This document shows, one piece after another, positions 47,052-56,501 of a stretch of DNA of 64,000 bases. Position numbers and translations under genes: made by a program. Position 1 is the first letter of the stretch, and the number at the start of each line of letters is the position of its first letter. The stretch is from Arcobacter caeni (GTDB lineage Bacteria; Campylobacterota; Campylobacteria; Campylobacterales; Arcobacteraceae): NCBI RefSeq assembly GCF_003063245.1, contig NZ_MUXE01000007.1, forward strand, positions 1 to 64,000. Reading direction: 5' to 3'. Under the pieces are notes generated by a model, which was not told where the DNA came from, searched no databases, and saw only the letters and a list, made by a program, of their open reading frames with translations.

Positions 47052-47324
47052 ATGAAAAGATTTGATTTAAGATATTTAAAAGATGACTTCTACACTAGAA
47101 TGTTGGAACTTCTTGATAAACAAATAACACCTGAAGAAACTGCAATTATTTTGTTTGAAATTGGAGATTTTAGCCATATTCAAAAATCAGCAGATGTGGT
47201 TTATGAAGCTGGATATACATTAATGAATTCATTAAAATTTAATGAAGTAGATTGGACAATAGTAGTAAAAAAAACAAAACCCGAACTAAAAATTATAGTT
47301 GAAGAGAGTGAAAAAGATGAATAA
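47052..47324 (+). CDS. Small subunit in the NuoE position, lacks iron-sulfur cysteines
   Basis: 90-residue protein occupying the nuoE slot. It has no cysteine at all, whereas true NuoE (about 160 residues) has four that bind a [2Fe-2S] cluster. It corresponds to the short protein found at this place in Helicobacter and Campylobacter nuo operons (HP1264-like). It therefore cannot carry electrons by itself and probably has a structural or docking role. GAGGA lies before its ATG; it overlaps the next gene by 8 bases. Confidence 0.8.
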   Translation: MKRFDLRYLKDDFYTRMLELLDKQITPEETAIILFEIGDFSHIQKSADVVYEAGYTLMNSLKFNEVDWTIVVKKTKPELKIIVEESEKDE

Positions 47325-48114
47325 TATAAAACAAATTTTAAATAGTGATTTCATTATCTCTTTTGGAACTTTTATTGAAGATGAAAAATTAAAAGATTCT
47401 ATTTTAAAAGCTGTTGAAAATAATGGTGCAAAGTTTGTTTATATGCATCCTATTGATAATTCAACTTTAAAACCTTTTTATTCTCAAATAATAAAATATG
47501 AAGTTGGAAGTGAAGAGGGCATTAGTGCTTTATTATTAAATAGTTTTACTTCAAATTGTGATGAAAATGTCAAAAATTATTTAGATGATTTAGACTTAGG
47601 ATATGTTAGTGCTGAAAGTAGTGCGGGAGAAGAAGAGTTTGAAGAAGCTTTTGAAAACTCTTTAAATGCAAAAGTTAAAACTTTAATTATTGGAGATGAT
47701 TTATCAAATCATGAAAAAATAGAAAATATTATTCAATTACTTGCTTTAATAAAAAAATATTCAGATTTTAATTTAGTTGTTTTAAATGAAGACTTAGCAA
47801 AAAAAATAGATTCTTGCAAGAATTTTGATTTAAAAGAATTAGAAGAATTAAAGTCATTTAATGGAACTTTGGTTTATAAATTAATTGATGAAAATAATAA
47901 TGAATTAGTAGCGAGTCAAACTTTTGCAAACATTTCAAAAGTATCAAATGGAAATGAAGTTTTTGTAATATCAAAAAATGAAAAAATAAAAAGAATAATA
48001 AAAATTGATGAAAATTTAAATGGAACAATTGCCATATTAAAAATGAAAAATGATGAAGATATTTTTTCAGGATATAAATATAAACAAGTAAAAATTGAAA
48101 AGGTCGAAGCATAA
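47317..48114 (+). CDS. Subunit in the NuoF position; NuoG-like, no NADH/FMN site
   Basis: 265-residue protein in the nuoF slot (HP1265-like). It has neither the FMN/NADH glycine-rich loops nor the [4Fe-4S] cysteines of NuoF. Instead its segments DFIISFGTFI, YMHPIDN and KTLIIGDDLSNHEKIENI follow, in order, NuoG segments FVISVGSYL (about 374), YFHPISD and SLIVGEDLITHPNAENL (about 537). It thus looks like a truncated paralogue of NuoG's C-terminal, molybdopterin-oxidoreductase-like half. Start chosen at ATG 47317; TTG 47299 would overlap nuoE more with no gain. It overlaps nuoG by one base. Confidence 0.8.
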   Translation: MNNIKQILNSDFIISFGTFIEDEKLKDSILKAVENNGAKFVYMHPIDNSTLKPFYSQIIKYEVGSEEGISALLLNSFTSNCDENVKNYLDDLDLGYVSAESSAGEEEFEEAFENSLNAKVKTLIIGDDLSNHEKIENIIQLLALIKKYSDFNLVVLNEDLAKKIDSCKNFDLKELEELKSFNGTLVYKLIDENNNELVASQTFANISKVSNGNEVFVISKNEKIKRIIKIDENLNGTIAILKMKNDEDIFSGYKYKQVKIEKVEA

Positions 48115-50588
48115 TGAGCGATATGATTACCCTAACAATTGATGGAAAAGAAGTTCAAGCCAAAGATGGTGAATCTATTTTAAATGTAGCAAGGGCAAAT
48201 AATGTATTTGTTCCTGCTGTTTGTTATTTGACAAGATGTTCGCCAACACTTGCCTGTAGATTGTGTTTAGTTGAAGCTGATGGTAAACAAGTATATGGCT
48301 GTAATACAAAAGTTAAAGCTGATATGAATATTTCAACTAACACTGAAAATATAGAAAAAGAACGACGAGCGATAATGGAAGTTTATGATGTAAATCATCC
48401 ATTACAATGTGGTGTTTGTGACCAAAGTGGTGAGTGTGAATTACAAAATTATTCTTTATATATGAAAGTTGATTCTCAAAGTTTTAGCATAAAAGATATT
48501 CACAGACCAACACAACATTGGGGAGTTATGAATTATGACCCAGCTTTATGTATTGTTTGTGAAAGATGTGTAACTGTATGTGAAGATATGGTAGGTTCAA
48601 AAGCACTTAGTACGGTAAAAAGAGATTCTGATAATATTGATAAAGTGTTTAAAGATGAGATGCCAAAAGATGCTTATGCTATGTGGAATAAACTTAATAA
48701 ATCACTTATTGGTTATGATGCTGATGCCTGTACTAACTGTGGAGAGTGTATTTCAGCTTGTCCTGTTGGAGCTTTAGTTTCTCATGATTTTCAATATACT
48801 TCAAATGCTTGGGAACTTAAAAAAATACCAGCTGCAAATCCTCACTCAAGTGATTGTGCTTTTATGTATTATGAAATTAAACATGAATCAATAGATAAAC
48901 ACAGCACTAAAAAAATCTATAGAGTTACAAATGAACCACATTTTTCAACTGTAAATGGAGCAGGAAGATTTGCTTATGATTTTGAAAATAAAGTTGAATC
49001 AAAAGATAAAGATGCTTTTGCAAAAGCGCTAGAAGCTTTCAAAAAAGCAAAAAATATTAGATTTAATTCATATATCACAAATGAAGAAGCTTTGATTTTA
49101 GAAAAAATAGCTTCTAAAATGGGAGCAAATCTTGTAAATGAAGATGCAAAAAGATACCAAGAATTTTTAAAAAACTACTCTAAAACTTCAGGAAAATCTC
49201 TTTATTCTTCAAAATTAGCAGATGTACATAATGCAAACTTTGTAATTTCTGTGGGTTCTTATTTGAAATCTGATTTACCAAATGCAAGATATGCTTTTAA
49301 TAATTCAGTTTCTATGAATAAAGGAAGTGGATTATATTTTCATCCTATATCTGACCCAGTTATGGAAAAAATTGGTAAAAAAGGTAAAACAACTGAATTT
49401 ATCTATCATGATGCAATGGTTGAAGAGTCGATTTTATATTTTATATTATATAAATTTGGAAAAAATTTACCAGAAGAAGTTCAAGAATATATCAACTCTT
49501 TAAAAGAAACAAGAACTAAAACTTTAATAGAAGTTGTAAAAGAAAATGTTGTTGAAATCGTGGTTGATGAAACAACGGGTGAAGAAAAAGAAGTTAAAAA
49601 AGTAGTTTCTACAAATGTTTCAAAAGAAGTTTCTTACGAATATATTTCTTTATTGGCTGATTTTGGAAAAGATGAATCATTTATAGATTTACTTGATGAA
49701 ATGTTAGCTAAAAAAGATACTTTTTCTTTAATAGTAGGAGAGGATTTAATCACTCATCCAAATGCTGAAAATCTTGCAAAACTTTGTGGATTAATTGATA
49801 AATGTACGCCTTTTAGTGTAGTAATTATTCCATCTCAAACAAATACTTTAGGAGTTGCACAAATCTGTACCCTTTCAAATGAAGTTGATGGTTTTTCTGT
49901 GGGTTATAATATGAAAGCAGATTTTGAACTTTCAGCTTTAGGTGATGGAAACTTAGATATTCCAGCACTAAATCAACAAGAGGGAACTTTTACAAATATT
50001 GATAAAAAAGTGATTCCTACAAATGCAGCTTTAGGATTTAATGGTTATACATTAAACGAAATTGCAAATGAACTTTTAAATGAAGATGTGGAATATACAA
50101 TAGAATACACAGCAAAACTTCCAAAAGAAAAAGGTTATGAAGCTATTGATTTTGATAATTTACCAAATAAATTTGGAAATGACCAAGTTGAATATAGAGG
50201 TTATGAAATAAGAGCAAATGATACTTTTGTTCAAGATACAACAAAACAAATAAATATAGAAAAAATCACTTTAGCTTCTGATGAGATTTTGATTTATAAA
50301 GCAAATCCAATTAATCAATTTAATGAATTTACAGCAATTAGCCATGAATTTAAAGAAAATTTACAAGATGGAATATTTTTCTCAAAAGCTTTATTTGAAA
50401 AACTTGAATTAACAAAAGGCGATAAAGTAAAAGTAAAGGCTAATAATCAAGAGTTAGAATTATTTGCTTTTATTGATATTCAAATAGATGGAAATATTCC
50501 TTATGTATCAACATTTATGAAAAATAGCCCATCAAATGCCTTATTTAATACTTATAGATTTAATAAAGCAAAAGTAGTAAAGGCATAA
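48114..50588 (+). CDS. nuoG: NADH-quinone oxidoreductase subunit G
   Basis: 824-residue NuoG. N-terminal [2Fe-2S] domain with CYLTRCSPTLACRLC (about 38-52); the His-Cys3 cluster HPLQCGVCDQSGEC (about 99-112); two [4Fe-4S] sites CIVCERCVTVC (about 147) and CTNCGECISACP (about 205). The C-terminal half (about 250-824) is a degenerate molybdopterin-oxidoreductase fold with no cofactor motif. A 50-residue acidic/lysine-rich insertion at about 455-510 separates the two segments shared with the upstream gene product. Confidence 0.96.
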   Translation: MSDMITLTIDGKEVQAKDGESILNVARANNVFVPAVCYLTRCSPTLACRLCLVEADGKQVYGCNTKVKADMNISTNTENIEKERRAIMEVYDVNHPLQCGVCDQSGECELQNYSLYMKVDSQSFSIKDIHRPTQHWGVMNYDPALCIVCERCVTVCEDMVGSKALSTVKRDSDNIDKVFKDEMPKDAYAMWNKLNKSLIGYDADACTNCGECISACPVGALVSHDFQYTSNAWELKKIPAANPHSSDCAFMYYEIKHESIDKHSTKKIYRVTNEPHFSTVNGAGRFAYDFENKVESKDKDAFAKALEAFKKAKNIRFNSYITNEEALILEKIASKMGANLVNEDAKRYQEFLKNYSKTSGKSLYSSKLADVHNANFVISVGSYLKSDLPNARYAFNNSVSMNKGSGLYFHPISDPVMEKIGKKGKTTEFIYHDAMVEESILYFILYKFGKNLPEEVQEYINSLKETRTKTLIEVVKENVVEIVVDETTGEEKEVKKVVSTNVSKEVSYEYISLLADFGKDESFIDLLDEMLAKKDTFSLIVGEDLITHPNAENLAKLCGLIDKCTPFSVVIIPSQTNTLGVAQICTLSNEVDGFSVGYNMKADFELSALGDGNLDIPALNQQEGTFTNIDKKVIPTNAALGFNGYTLNEIANELLNEDVEYTIEYTAKLPKEKGYEAIDFDNLPNKFGNDQVEYRGYEIRANDTFVQDTTKQINIEKITLASDEILIYKANPINQFNEFTAISHEFKENLQDGIFFSKALFEKLELTKGDKVKVKANNQELELFAFIDIQIDGNIPYVSTFMKNSPSNALFNTYRFNKAKVVKA

Positions 50589-50589
50589 A

Positions 50590-51582
50590 ATGGAAACAAG
50601 TATTATTGTAGAAACAATTGTAAAAGTAGTTGTTGTTTTATCAGTTTTTTCAGCACTTGCTGGATTTACAACTTATATTGAAAGAAAAGTTTTAGCATTT
50701 ATGCAACGAAGACTTGGACCCACAAATGTTGGTCCTTATGGGTTATTACAAATAGCAGCGGATGGGATTAAACTATTCTGTAAAGAAGATTTTATTCCTG
50801 CAAATGCAAATAAACCAGTTTTTATGGTGGCACCTTTAATTACTGCTGCAACTGCATTTATAGCAATGAGTGCAGTTCCATTTTTCCCTGAATTTGAAAT
50901 GTTTGGATATACAGTAAGACCAATTATTTCTGATATTAATGTGGGTGTTTTATTTGTAATGTCTGTGGGAGCTGTTGGACTTTATGGACCATTACTTGGA
51001 GGAATGAGTAGTGCAAATAAATGGGCATTACTTGGAGGTGCTAGAACTGCAATTCAGCTTTTATCTTATGAAGTGGTATCAGGACTTTCACTTTTAGCTC
51101 CACTTATGATGGTTGGAAGTTTATCTTTAATTGATATTAATAACTATCAAGCAGGTGGAATAACTGACTGGATAATTTGGTCACAACCTTTGGCTTTTGT
51201 GTTATTTACAATTGCTGGATTTGCTGAAACTAATAGAACTCCATTTGATTTACTTGAGCATGAAGCTGAACTGGTTGCTGGTTATGCAACTGAATATTCA
51301 GGTATGAGATGGGGTATGTTTTTTATTGGAGAATATGCGAACCTTTTTACAATTTCATTTTTAATTACACTTATATTTTTAGGTGGATTTAATGATTTAT
51401 GGTTTATTCCAGGTGGATTTGCAATTGTATTAAAAGTTATGTTTTTGATTTTTATCTTTTTATGGACAAGAGCTTCTTGGCCTCATATTAGACCTGATCA
51501 ATTAATGTGGTTATGTTGGAAAATATTAATGCCACTTGCAGTACTAAATATTTTAGTTACTGGTTTTGTGATGATGTTTTAG
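50590..51582 (+). CDS. nuoH: NADH-quinone oxidoreductase subunit H
   Basis: 330-residue NuoH, the eight-helix membrane subunit that links the quinone cavity to the pumping arm. Signatures YIERKVLAFMQRRLGPTNVGP and AETNRTPFDLLEHEAELVAGY are intact. It begins one base after nuoG ends. Confidence 0.98.
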   Translation: METSIIVETIVKVVVVLSVFSALAGFTTYIERKVLAFMQRRLGPTNVGPYGLLQIAADGIKLFCKEDFIPANANKPVFMVAPLITAATAFIAMSAVPFFPEFEMFGYTVRPIISDINVGVLFVMSVGAVGLYGPLLGGMSSANKWALLGGARTAIQLLSYEVVSGLSLLAPLMMVGSLSLIDINNYQAGGITDWIIWSQPLAFVLFTIAGFAETNRTPFDLLEHEAELVAGYATEYSGMRWGMFFIGEYANLFTISFLITLIFLGGFNDLWFIPGGFAIVLKVMFLIFIFLWTRASWPHIRPDQLMWLCWKILMPLAVLNILVTGFVMMF

Positions 51583-51590
51583 GAGTTAAA

Positions 51591-52211
51591 ATGGAACTAA
51601 AAGATTTTAAAAATAGAAATATATCAGATAACTATATCACCGTTCAAGAAGATAATTATCCTGAAACTTCATGGGATATGTTAAAACAAGTATTTGCTCG
51701 TTCTATAAAAGGTGAACTTTTTGTTGGTATGAGAATCACTTTTGGAATAATGTATCGAGCATTATTTAAAGGTGAAATGGCAACAGTTCAATATCCAAAA
51801 GAAAAACTTCCAATTGGTCCAAGATATAGAGCTGTTCATAAACTTCTTAGACTTTTAGAATCTGGAGAAGAAAGATGTATTGGTTGTGGTCTTTGTGAAA
51901 AAATTTGTATTGCAAATTGTATTAGAATGGAAACTAGAATTGATGAAAATTCTAGAAAAGAAGTGCTGCAATATACAATAAATATGGGAAGATGTATTTT
52001 CTGTGGATATTGTGCTGAGGTTTGTCCAGAATTAGCAATCGTTCATGGGGGAAGATATGAAAACTCAAGTGAACAAAGAGCTCATTTTTCATTAAAAGAA
52101 GATATTTTAACTTCGAAAAATGGCTTAGGAGCGCAACTTGAATTTGAAGGATATGGTTCAGTATCACCAGATGCAGATAAAAAAATTAAAAAAACACCAT
52201 TATCATACTAA
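51591..52211 (+). CDS. nuoI: NADH-quinone oxidoreductase subunit I
   Basis: 206-residue NuoI with two [4Fe-4S] clusters (N6a/N6b): CIGCGLCEKIC (about 97-107) and CIFCGYCAEVCPELAI (about 133-148). The first motif lacks the usual Pro after its fourth Cys. Start at ATG 51591, with TAGGAG upstream; the longer in-frame start at 51507 lies within nuoH and is unlikely. Confidence 0.97.
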   Translation: MELKDFKNRNISDNYITVQEDNYPETSWDMLKQVFARSIKGELFVGMRITFGIMYRALFKGEMATVQYPKEKLPIGPRYRAVHKLLRLLESGEERCIGCGLCEKICIANCIRMETRIDENSRKEVLQYTINMGRCIFCGYCAEVCPELAIVHGGRYENSSEQRAHFSLKEDILTSKNGLGAQLEFEGYGSVSPDADKKIKKTPLSY

Positions 52212-52222
52212 GAGGAGTTTGA

Positions 52223-52804
52223 ATGTTTGAAATTATAGCTTTTATAATATTTTCCGTGTTAACTATTAGTATGTTTAGTATTACAGTTTTAACAAATAAT
52301 GCTTTATATGCATTAAGTTCACTAGCTGCTGGAATGATTTTTATCTCAGCATTTTTCTTTTTATTAAATGCAGATTTTTTAGGTGCAGTTCAAATCGTAG
52401 TTTATACAGGTGCAGTTATGGCTTTATACGCATTTGGAATGATGTTTTTTGACTCATTATCAGAAGTAAAAGAGAAAATAAAAAATCCAAGATTAGTATT
52501 TTTACTTTCAGGAATTATTGCTTTAATTGTAGTTATTGTATTAATTGCGCCAGTTATTGGACAAAATCTTGAAGCTGATTATCCAATACATCCTGAATAT
52601 GGGAATACTGCTGATATTGGGATTATATTATTTACAAAATATTTAGTAGCTTTTGAATTAGCAGCCATCATGCTTTTAGTTGCAATGATTGGTGGAATTG
52701 TACTTGCAGGTAAAAAGATGAACGAATCATATTCGGAAATGAAAGAAGAAGAAATAGATGAAAAAATCAGACTTGAGAATGCATCTCAAAAGGAGATTAA
52801 ATGA
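52223..52804 (+). CDS. nuoJ: NADH-quinone oxidoreductase subunit J
   Basis: 193-residue membrane subunit with five TM helices; the conserved ADFLGAVQIVVYTGAVMALYAF segment (TM3 pi-bulge) is clear. Polar C-terminal tail. Its stop overlaps the nuoK start by 4 bases. Confidence 0.96.
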   Translation: MFEIIAFIIFSVLTISMFSITVLTNNALYALSSLAAGMIFISAFFFLLNADFLGAVQIVVYTGAVMALYAFGMMFFDSLSEVKEKIKNPRLVFLLSGIIALIVVIVLIAPVIGQNLEADYPIHPEYGNTADIGIILFTKYLVAFELAAIMLLVAMIGGIVLAGKKMNESYSEMKEEEIDEKIRLENASQKEIK

Positions 52805-53100
52805 CTCTTAATGCGTATTTAATACTTTCAACAATTCTATTTTGTATTGGTTTAATAGGAGTAATGAGAAGAAAAAATGTATTAATGTTATTTTTCTCAA
52901 CAGAAATTATGCTAAATGCGGTAAATGTAGGATTTGCAGCTATTTCAAAATTTCATGGAGATTTAACAGGACAAATGTTTGCATTTTTTATCATTGCCGT
53001 TGCTGCTAGTGAAGTTGCTGTTGGTCTTGGATTACTTATCTTATGGTACAAAAGAACAGGTTCTATGAATTTAGATGATATTGCAAGAATGAAAGGGTAA
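52801..53100 (+). CDS. nuoK: NADH-quinone oxidoreductase subunit K
   Basis: 99-residue three-helix subunit. The key glutamates lie in FFSTEIMLNAVN (TM2) and AASEVAVGLGLL (TM3), which form part of the E-channel. Standard length. Confidence 0.97.
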   Translation: MTLNAYLILSTILFCIGLIGVMRRKNVLMLFFSTEIMLNAVNVGFAAISKFHGDLTGQMFAFFIIAVAASEVAVGLGLLILWYKRTGSMNLDDIARMKG

Positions 53101-53102
53101 GC

Positions 53103-54962
53103 ATGGAAAAATATATATATATTGCACTTTTTACCCCACTTGTAGGTTCTTTAATAGCAGCATTATTTTCAATGCAAAAAAAGACTTTATTTACTGGATT
53201 ATTTACATCTTTTATGTTAGCTGTATCAATGTATGCATCTTTAACTCTTTTGTATTTTGTTTATACAACAGATACTACTTTAATTATAAATCTATTTGAT
53301 TGGATAGTAATAGGAAATCTAGATATTCCTTTTGGATTTGTGGTTGATCAAGTAAGTGTTGTAATGATGAGTGTAGTAACAGTTGTATCAACAATGGTTC
53401 ATATTCATTCTATTGGTTATATGGAACATGATAAGGGTTTTAATAGATATTTTTCATATCTTTCAGCTTTTGTATTTTCAATGTTAGTTCTTGTAATGAG
53501 TGATAACTTTGCTGTTTTATTCATAGGATGGGAAGGTGTTGGAGTTTGTTCTTGGTTATTGATTGGTTTTTGGTATCACAAAGAATCAGCATCATGGGCT
53601 GCTAATGAAGCTTTTATTATGAATAGAGTTGGAGATTTAGGTTTACTTCTTGGAATGTTTTTAATTTATTGGAATATTGGAAGTTTACAATATGATATTG
53701 TATTTGCTCAAATTTCTACTTTGGAAAATAGCACTTTAGTATGGATAGCTGGATTGTTATTTTTAGGAGCCATGGGAAAATCAGCACAATTTCCACTTCA
53801 TACATGGTTAGCAGATGCGATGGAGGGACCAACTCCTGTTTCTGCTTTAATTCATGCCGCAACAATGGTAACAGCTGGAGTTTATTTAGTTGTAAGAGCA
53901 AATGAACTTTATACTCTTGTTCCTGAAGTTGGATACACAATAGCAGCTCTTGGCGCTTTTGTGGCAATTTTTGCAGCTTCAATGGCTTTAGTAAATAATG
54001 ATATGAAAAGAATTATTGCTTATTCAACACTATCACAACTTGGATATATGTTTGTAGCAGCTGGACTTGGAGCTTATTGGGTAGCACTTTTTCACTTAGC
54101 TGCTCATGCATTTTTTAAATCAGTATTATTTTTGGGTGCTGGAAATGTGATGCATGCTATGGATGATGAATTAGACATTAGAAAAATGGGTGGTCTTCAT
54201 AATAAAATGAAAGGAACTTCAATTATTATGATTATCGCTTCTTTAGCACTTGCCGGAATTTTTCCACTTGCTGGATTCTTTTCAAAAGATAAAATTCTTG
54301 AAGTTGCATTTAATGCTGATGCTATTATTTTATGGACAATATTATGGATAACAGCTGGTTTAACAGCATTTTATTCATTTAGACTTGTAATGAAAATTTT
54401 CTTTGGAACTCAAAATTATTCAAATGAAGAATTTCATCCACATGAAGCTAAAAACTTTGTAATTGCAGCAATGATTCCACTTGCTATATTAGCAGTAATT
54501 GCGGGTTGGTTTGAACATTCATTTATTGAGTTTGTTACAAGAGTCCTTCCAACTTGGGAAGCTACTAATATTAAACATTCAACAACTTGGATATTGATTT
54601 TACTTACAAGTGCTGTGGCAATTGGTGGAATTTTACTTGCAGTGTTTAAATATAAAAAAGGTGGATTTAGTAAATCTTGGGAAGATACAGCAATTTATAA
54701 ATTGTTAATTAACCAATATTTTATTCCAAAAATTTATGAAAATGTTATTTCAAAACCATATTATGCGATTTGTGTTTGGGCATGGAGAACAATTGAAATA
54801 AAATTAATTGATACAACAGTTGATAGTTTAGCTCACCTTATTAATAAATTAGGTGTAAAAGCAAGACCTATTCAAACTGGAAATTTATCATCATCGTTAA
54901 GACTTATGGCGGTTGGATTAATCCTAGGATTAGTTTTTGCCTTAGTTTTATCAGTACTTTAA
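53103..54962 (+). CDS. nuoL: NADH-quinone oxidoreductase subunit L
   Basis: 619-residue antiporter-like pump subunit, with the long lateral helix at the C-terminus. Signatures FIGWEGVGVCSWLLIGFW (key Glu), GAMGKSAQFPLHTWLADAMEGPTPVSALIHAATMV and FHLAAHAFFKSVLFL are intact. A charged periplasmic/cytoplasmic loop lies near residue 440. Confidence 0.98.
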   Translation: MEKYIYIALFTPLVGSLIAALFSMQKKTLFTGLFTSFMLAVSMYASLTLLYFVYTTDTTLIINLFDWIVIGNLDIPFGFVVDQVSVVMMSVVTVVSTMVHIHSIGYMEHDKGFNRYFSYLSAFVFSMLVLVMSDNFAVLFIGWEGVGVCSWLLIGFWYHKESASWAANEAFIMNRVGDLGLLLGMFLIYWNIGSLQYDIVFAQISTLENSTLVWIAGLLFLGAMGKSAQFPLHTWLADAMEGPTPVSALIHAATMVTAGVYLVVRANELYTLVPEVGYTIAALGAFVAIFAASMALVNNDMKRIIAYSTLSQLGYMFVAAGLGAYWVALFHLAAHAFFKSVLFLGAGNVMHAMDDELDIRKMGGLHNKMKGTSIIMIIASLALAGIFPLAGFFSKDKILEVAFNADAIILWTILWITAGLTAFYSFRLVMKIFFGTQNYSNEEFHPHEAKNFVIAAMIPLAILAVIAGWFEHSFIEFVTRVLPTWEATNIKHSTTWILILLTSAVAIGGILLAVFKYKKGGFSKSWEDTAIYKLLINQYFIPKIYENVISKPYYAICVWAWRTIEIKLIDTTVDSLAHLINKLGVKARPIQTGNLSSSLRLMAVGLILGLVFALVLSVL

Positions 54963-54974
54963 GGGGTTATGTAA

Positions 54975-56501
54975 ATGGAACATATTTTATCAATGTTGAT
55001 ATTTTTTCCAGCAGCAGCAGCGATTGTTGGATTTTTAATAGATAAAGATTCTATGAGACAATACGGAGTTGTTGTAACTGTAGTTGAATTTATTTTATCA
55101 TTATTACTTTGGTACTATTTTGACCCAAGTGTTGCTGGTATGCAGTTTGTTCAAAGTCTTCCACTTATTAGTACTTATGGAATTAATTATTTAGTTGGTG
55201 TTGATGGTATAAGTCTATTTTTAATAATTATGATTGCATTTATGACAATGATTGCAGTTATAGGTTTAACAGAAAAAAAAGGTGTAAAAAACTTAATTAT
55301 TACAATGTTGTTTTTAGAAATGACAATGGTAGGAGTTTTTGTTTCTTTAGATTTAATTTTATTTTATGTATTTTGGGAATTTACACTTATTCCAATGTTT
55401 TATATTATTGGATTTTGGGGTGCAGAAAAAAGATTTTACGCAGCAATTAAATACTTTTTATATACATTCACAGGTTCATTAATAATGCTTGTTGGGATTT
55501 TGTATTTTGGATATATTTTTCATGAAGCAACAGGAGTTTGGAGTTTTAGTTTCCTTGATTGGAATAGTTTAATTCTTCCTTTTGACTTACAACTTTGGTT
55601 ATTTATCGCATTTTTTATGGCATTTGCAGTAAAAGTTCCAATGTTCCCATTTCATACATGGTTACCATTAGCACATGGACAAGCACCAACAATTGGTTCT
55701 ATTATTTTAGCAGCAGTGTTACTAAAAATGGAAACTTATGGATTTATTCGTTTCTCTCTTCCTTTATTCCCAGATGCTAGTGTATATTTTGCTGGATTTA
55801 TGGCAACTTTAGGATTAATAGCGATTATTTATACGGCAATGATTGCTTATGCACAAGAAGATATGAAACAAATGATTGCTTATTCATCAATTTCTCACAT
55901 GGGAGTTATTACTCTTGGAGTATTTGCTTTAAATGTTGAGGGAGTTTCAGGTGCTGTTTATTTGATGATAGGTCATGGAATTGTTTCAGGAGCGCTTTTT
56001 ATGTGTGTTGGTGTGTTATATGATAGAAGAAAAACCAAAATGATAAAAGAGTTTGGAGGATTAGCCCATAATATGCCAATGTTTGCCCTAGTTTATGGAA
56101 TAGTTTTAATGGCTTCAATTGGATTACCTTTAACTATTGGATTTATTGGTGAATTTTTATCACTCTTAGGATTCTTTAAATTCTCACCAATACTTGCATT
56201 TATTGGATCTTTAACGATTGTTTTAAGTGCTGTTTATATGTTAGCAATGTACAAAAGAACTTTCTTTGGAAACCTTGTAAAAGAAGAAAATAAAAGTATG
56301 AAAGATATTTTAGGAAGAGAATTAATAGCGCTTGGGTCTTTAGTTATTTTGATTATAGCACTTGGGATATATCCAAAAGTAGTATTAGATCCTTTAAATA
56401 CAACAGTAACTCAACTTACAAAAGTAATGGAAATAAAAGCAGTTAATAATGATTCAAAAGAAAAATTAAGAGCTTTAAACTCTATTGGGGAGATTAAATA
56501 A
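54975..56501 (+). CDS. nuoM: NADH-quinone oxidoreductase subunit M
   Basis: 508-residue antiporter-like pump subunit. YVFWEFTLIPMFYIIGFWG (key Glu) and AVKVPMFPFHTWLPLAHGQAPTIGS are present, as is the AYSSISHMGVI helix. Its stop overlaps the nuoN start by one base (TAATG). Confidence 0.98.
   Translation: MEHILSMLIFFPAAAAIVGFLIDKDSMRQYGVVVTVVEFILSLLLWYYFDPSVAGMQFVQSLPLISTYGINYLVGVDGISLFLIIMIAFMTMIAVIGLTEKKGVKNLIITMLFLEMTMVGVFVSLDLILFYVFWEFTLIPMFYIIGFWGAEKRFYAAIKYFLYTFTGSLIMLVGILYFGYIFHEATGVWSFSFLDWNSLILPFDLQLWLFIAFFMAFAVKVPMFPFHTWLPLAHGQAPTIGSIILAAVLLKMETYGFIRFSLPLFPDASVYFAGFMATLGLIAIIYTAMIAYAQEDMKQMIAYSSISHMGVITLGVFALNVEGVSGAVYLMIGHGIVSGALFMCVGVLYDRRKTKMIKEFGGLAHNMPMFALVYGIVLMASIGLPLTIGFIGEFLSLLGFFKFSPILAFIGSLTIVLSAVYMLAMYKRTFFGNLVKEENKSMKDILGRELIALGSLVILIIALGIYPKVVLDPLNTTVTQLTKVMEIKAVNNDSKEKLRALNSIGEIK

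Noticed and set aside
47858-48112. Minus-strand frame opposite the end of the NuoF-position gene
   Set aside because: A Leu/Phe/His-rich translation typical of antisense reading of an AT-rich, Glu/Lys-rich gene; no ribosome-binding site.
51507-51590. Longer start for nuoI inside nuoH
   Set aside because: The added residues are an out-of-frame reading of the nuoH end; ATG 51591 has a good ribosome-binding site and gives the usual NuoI length.
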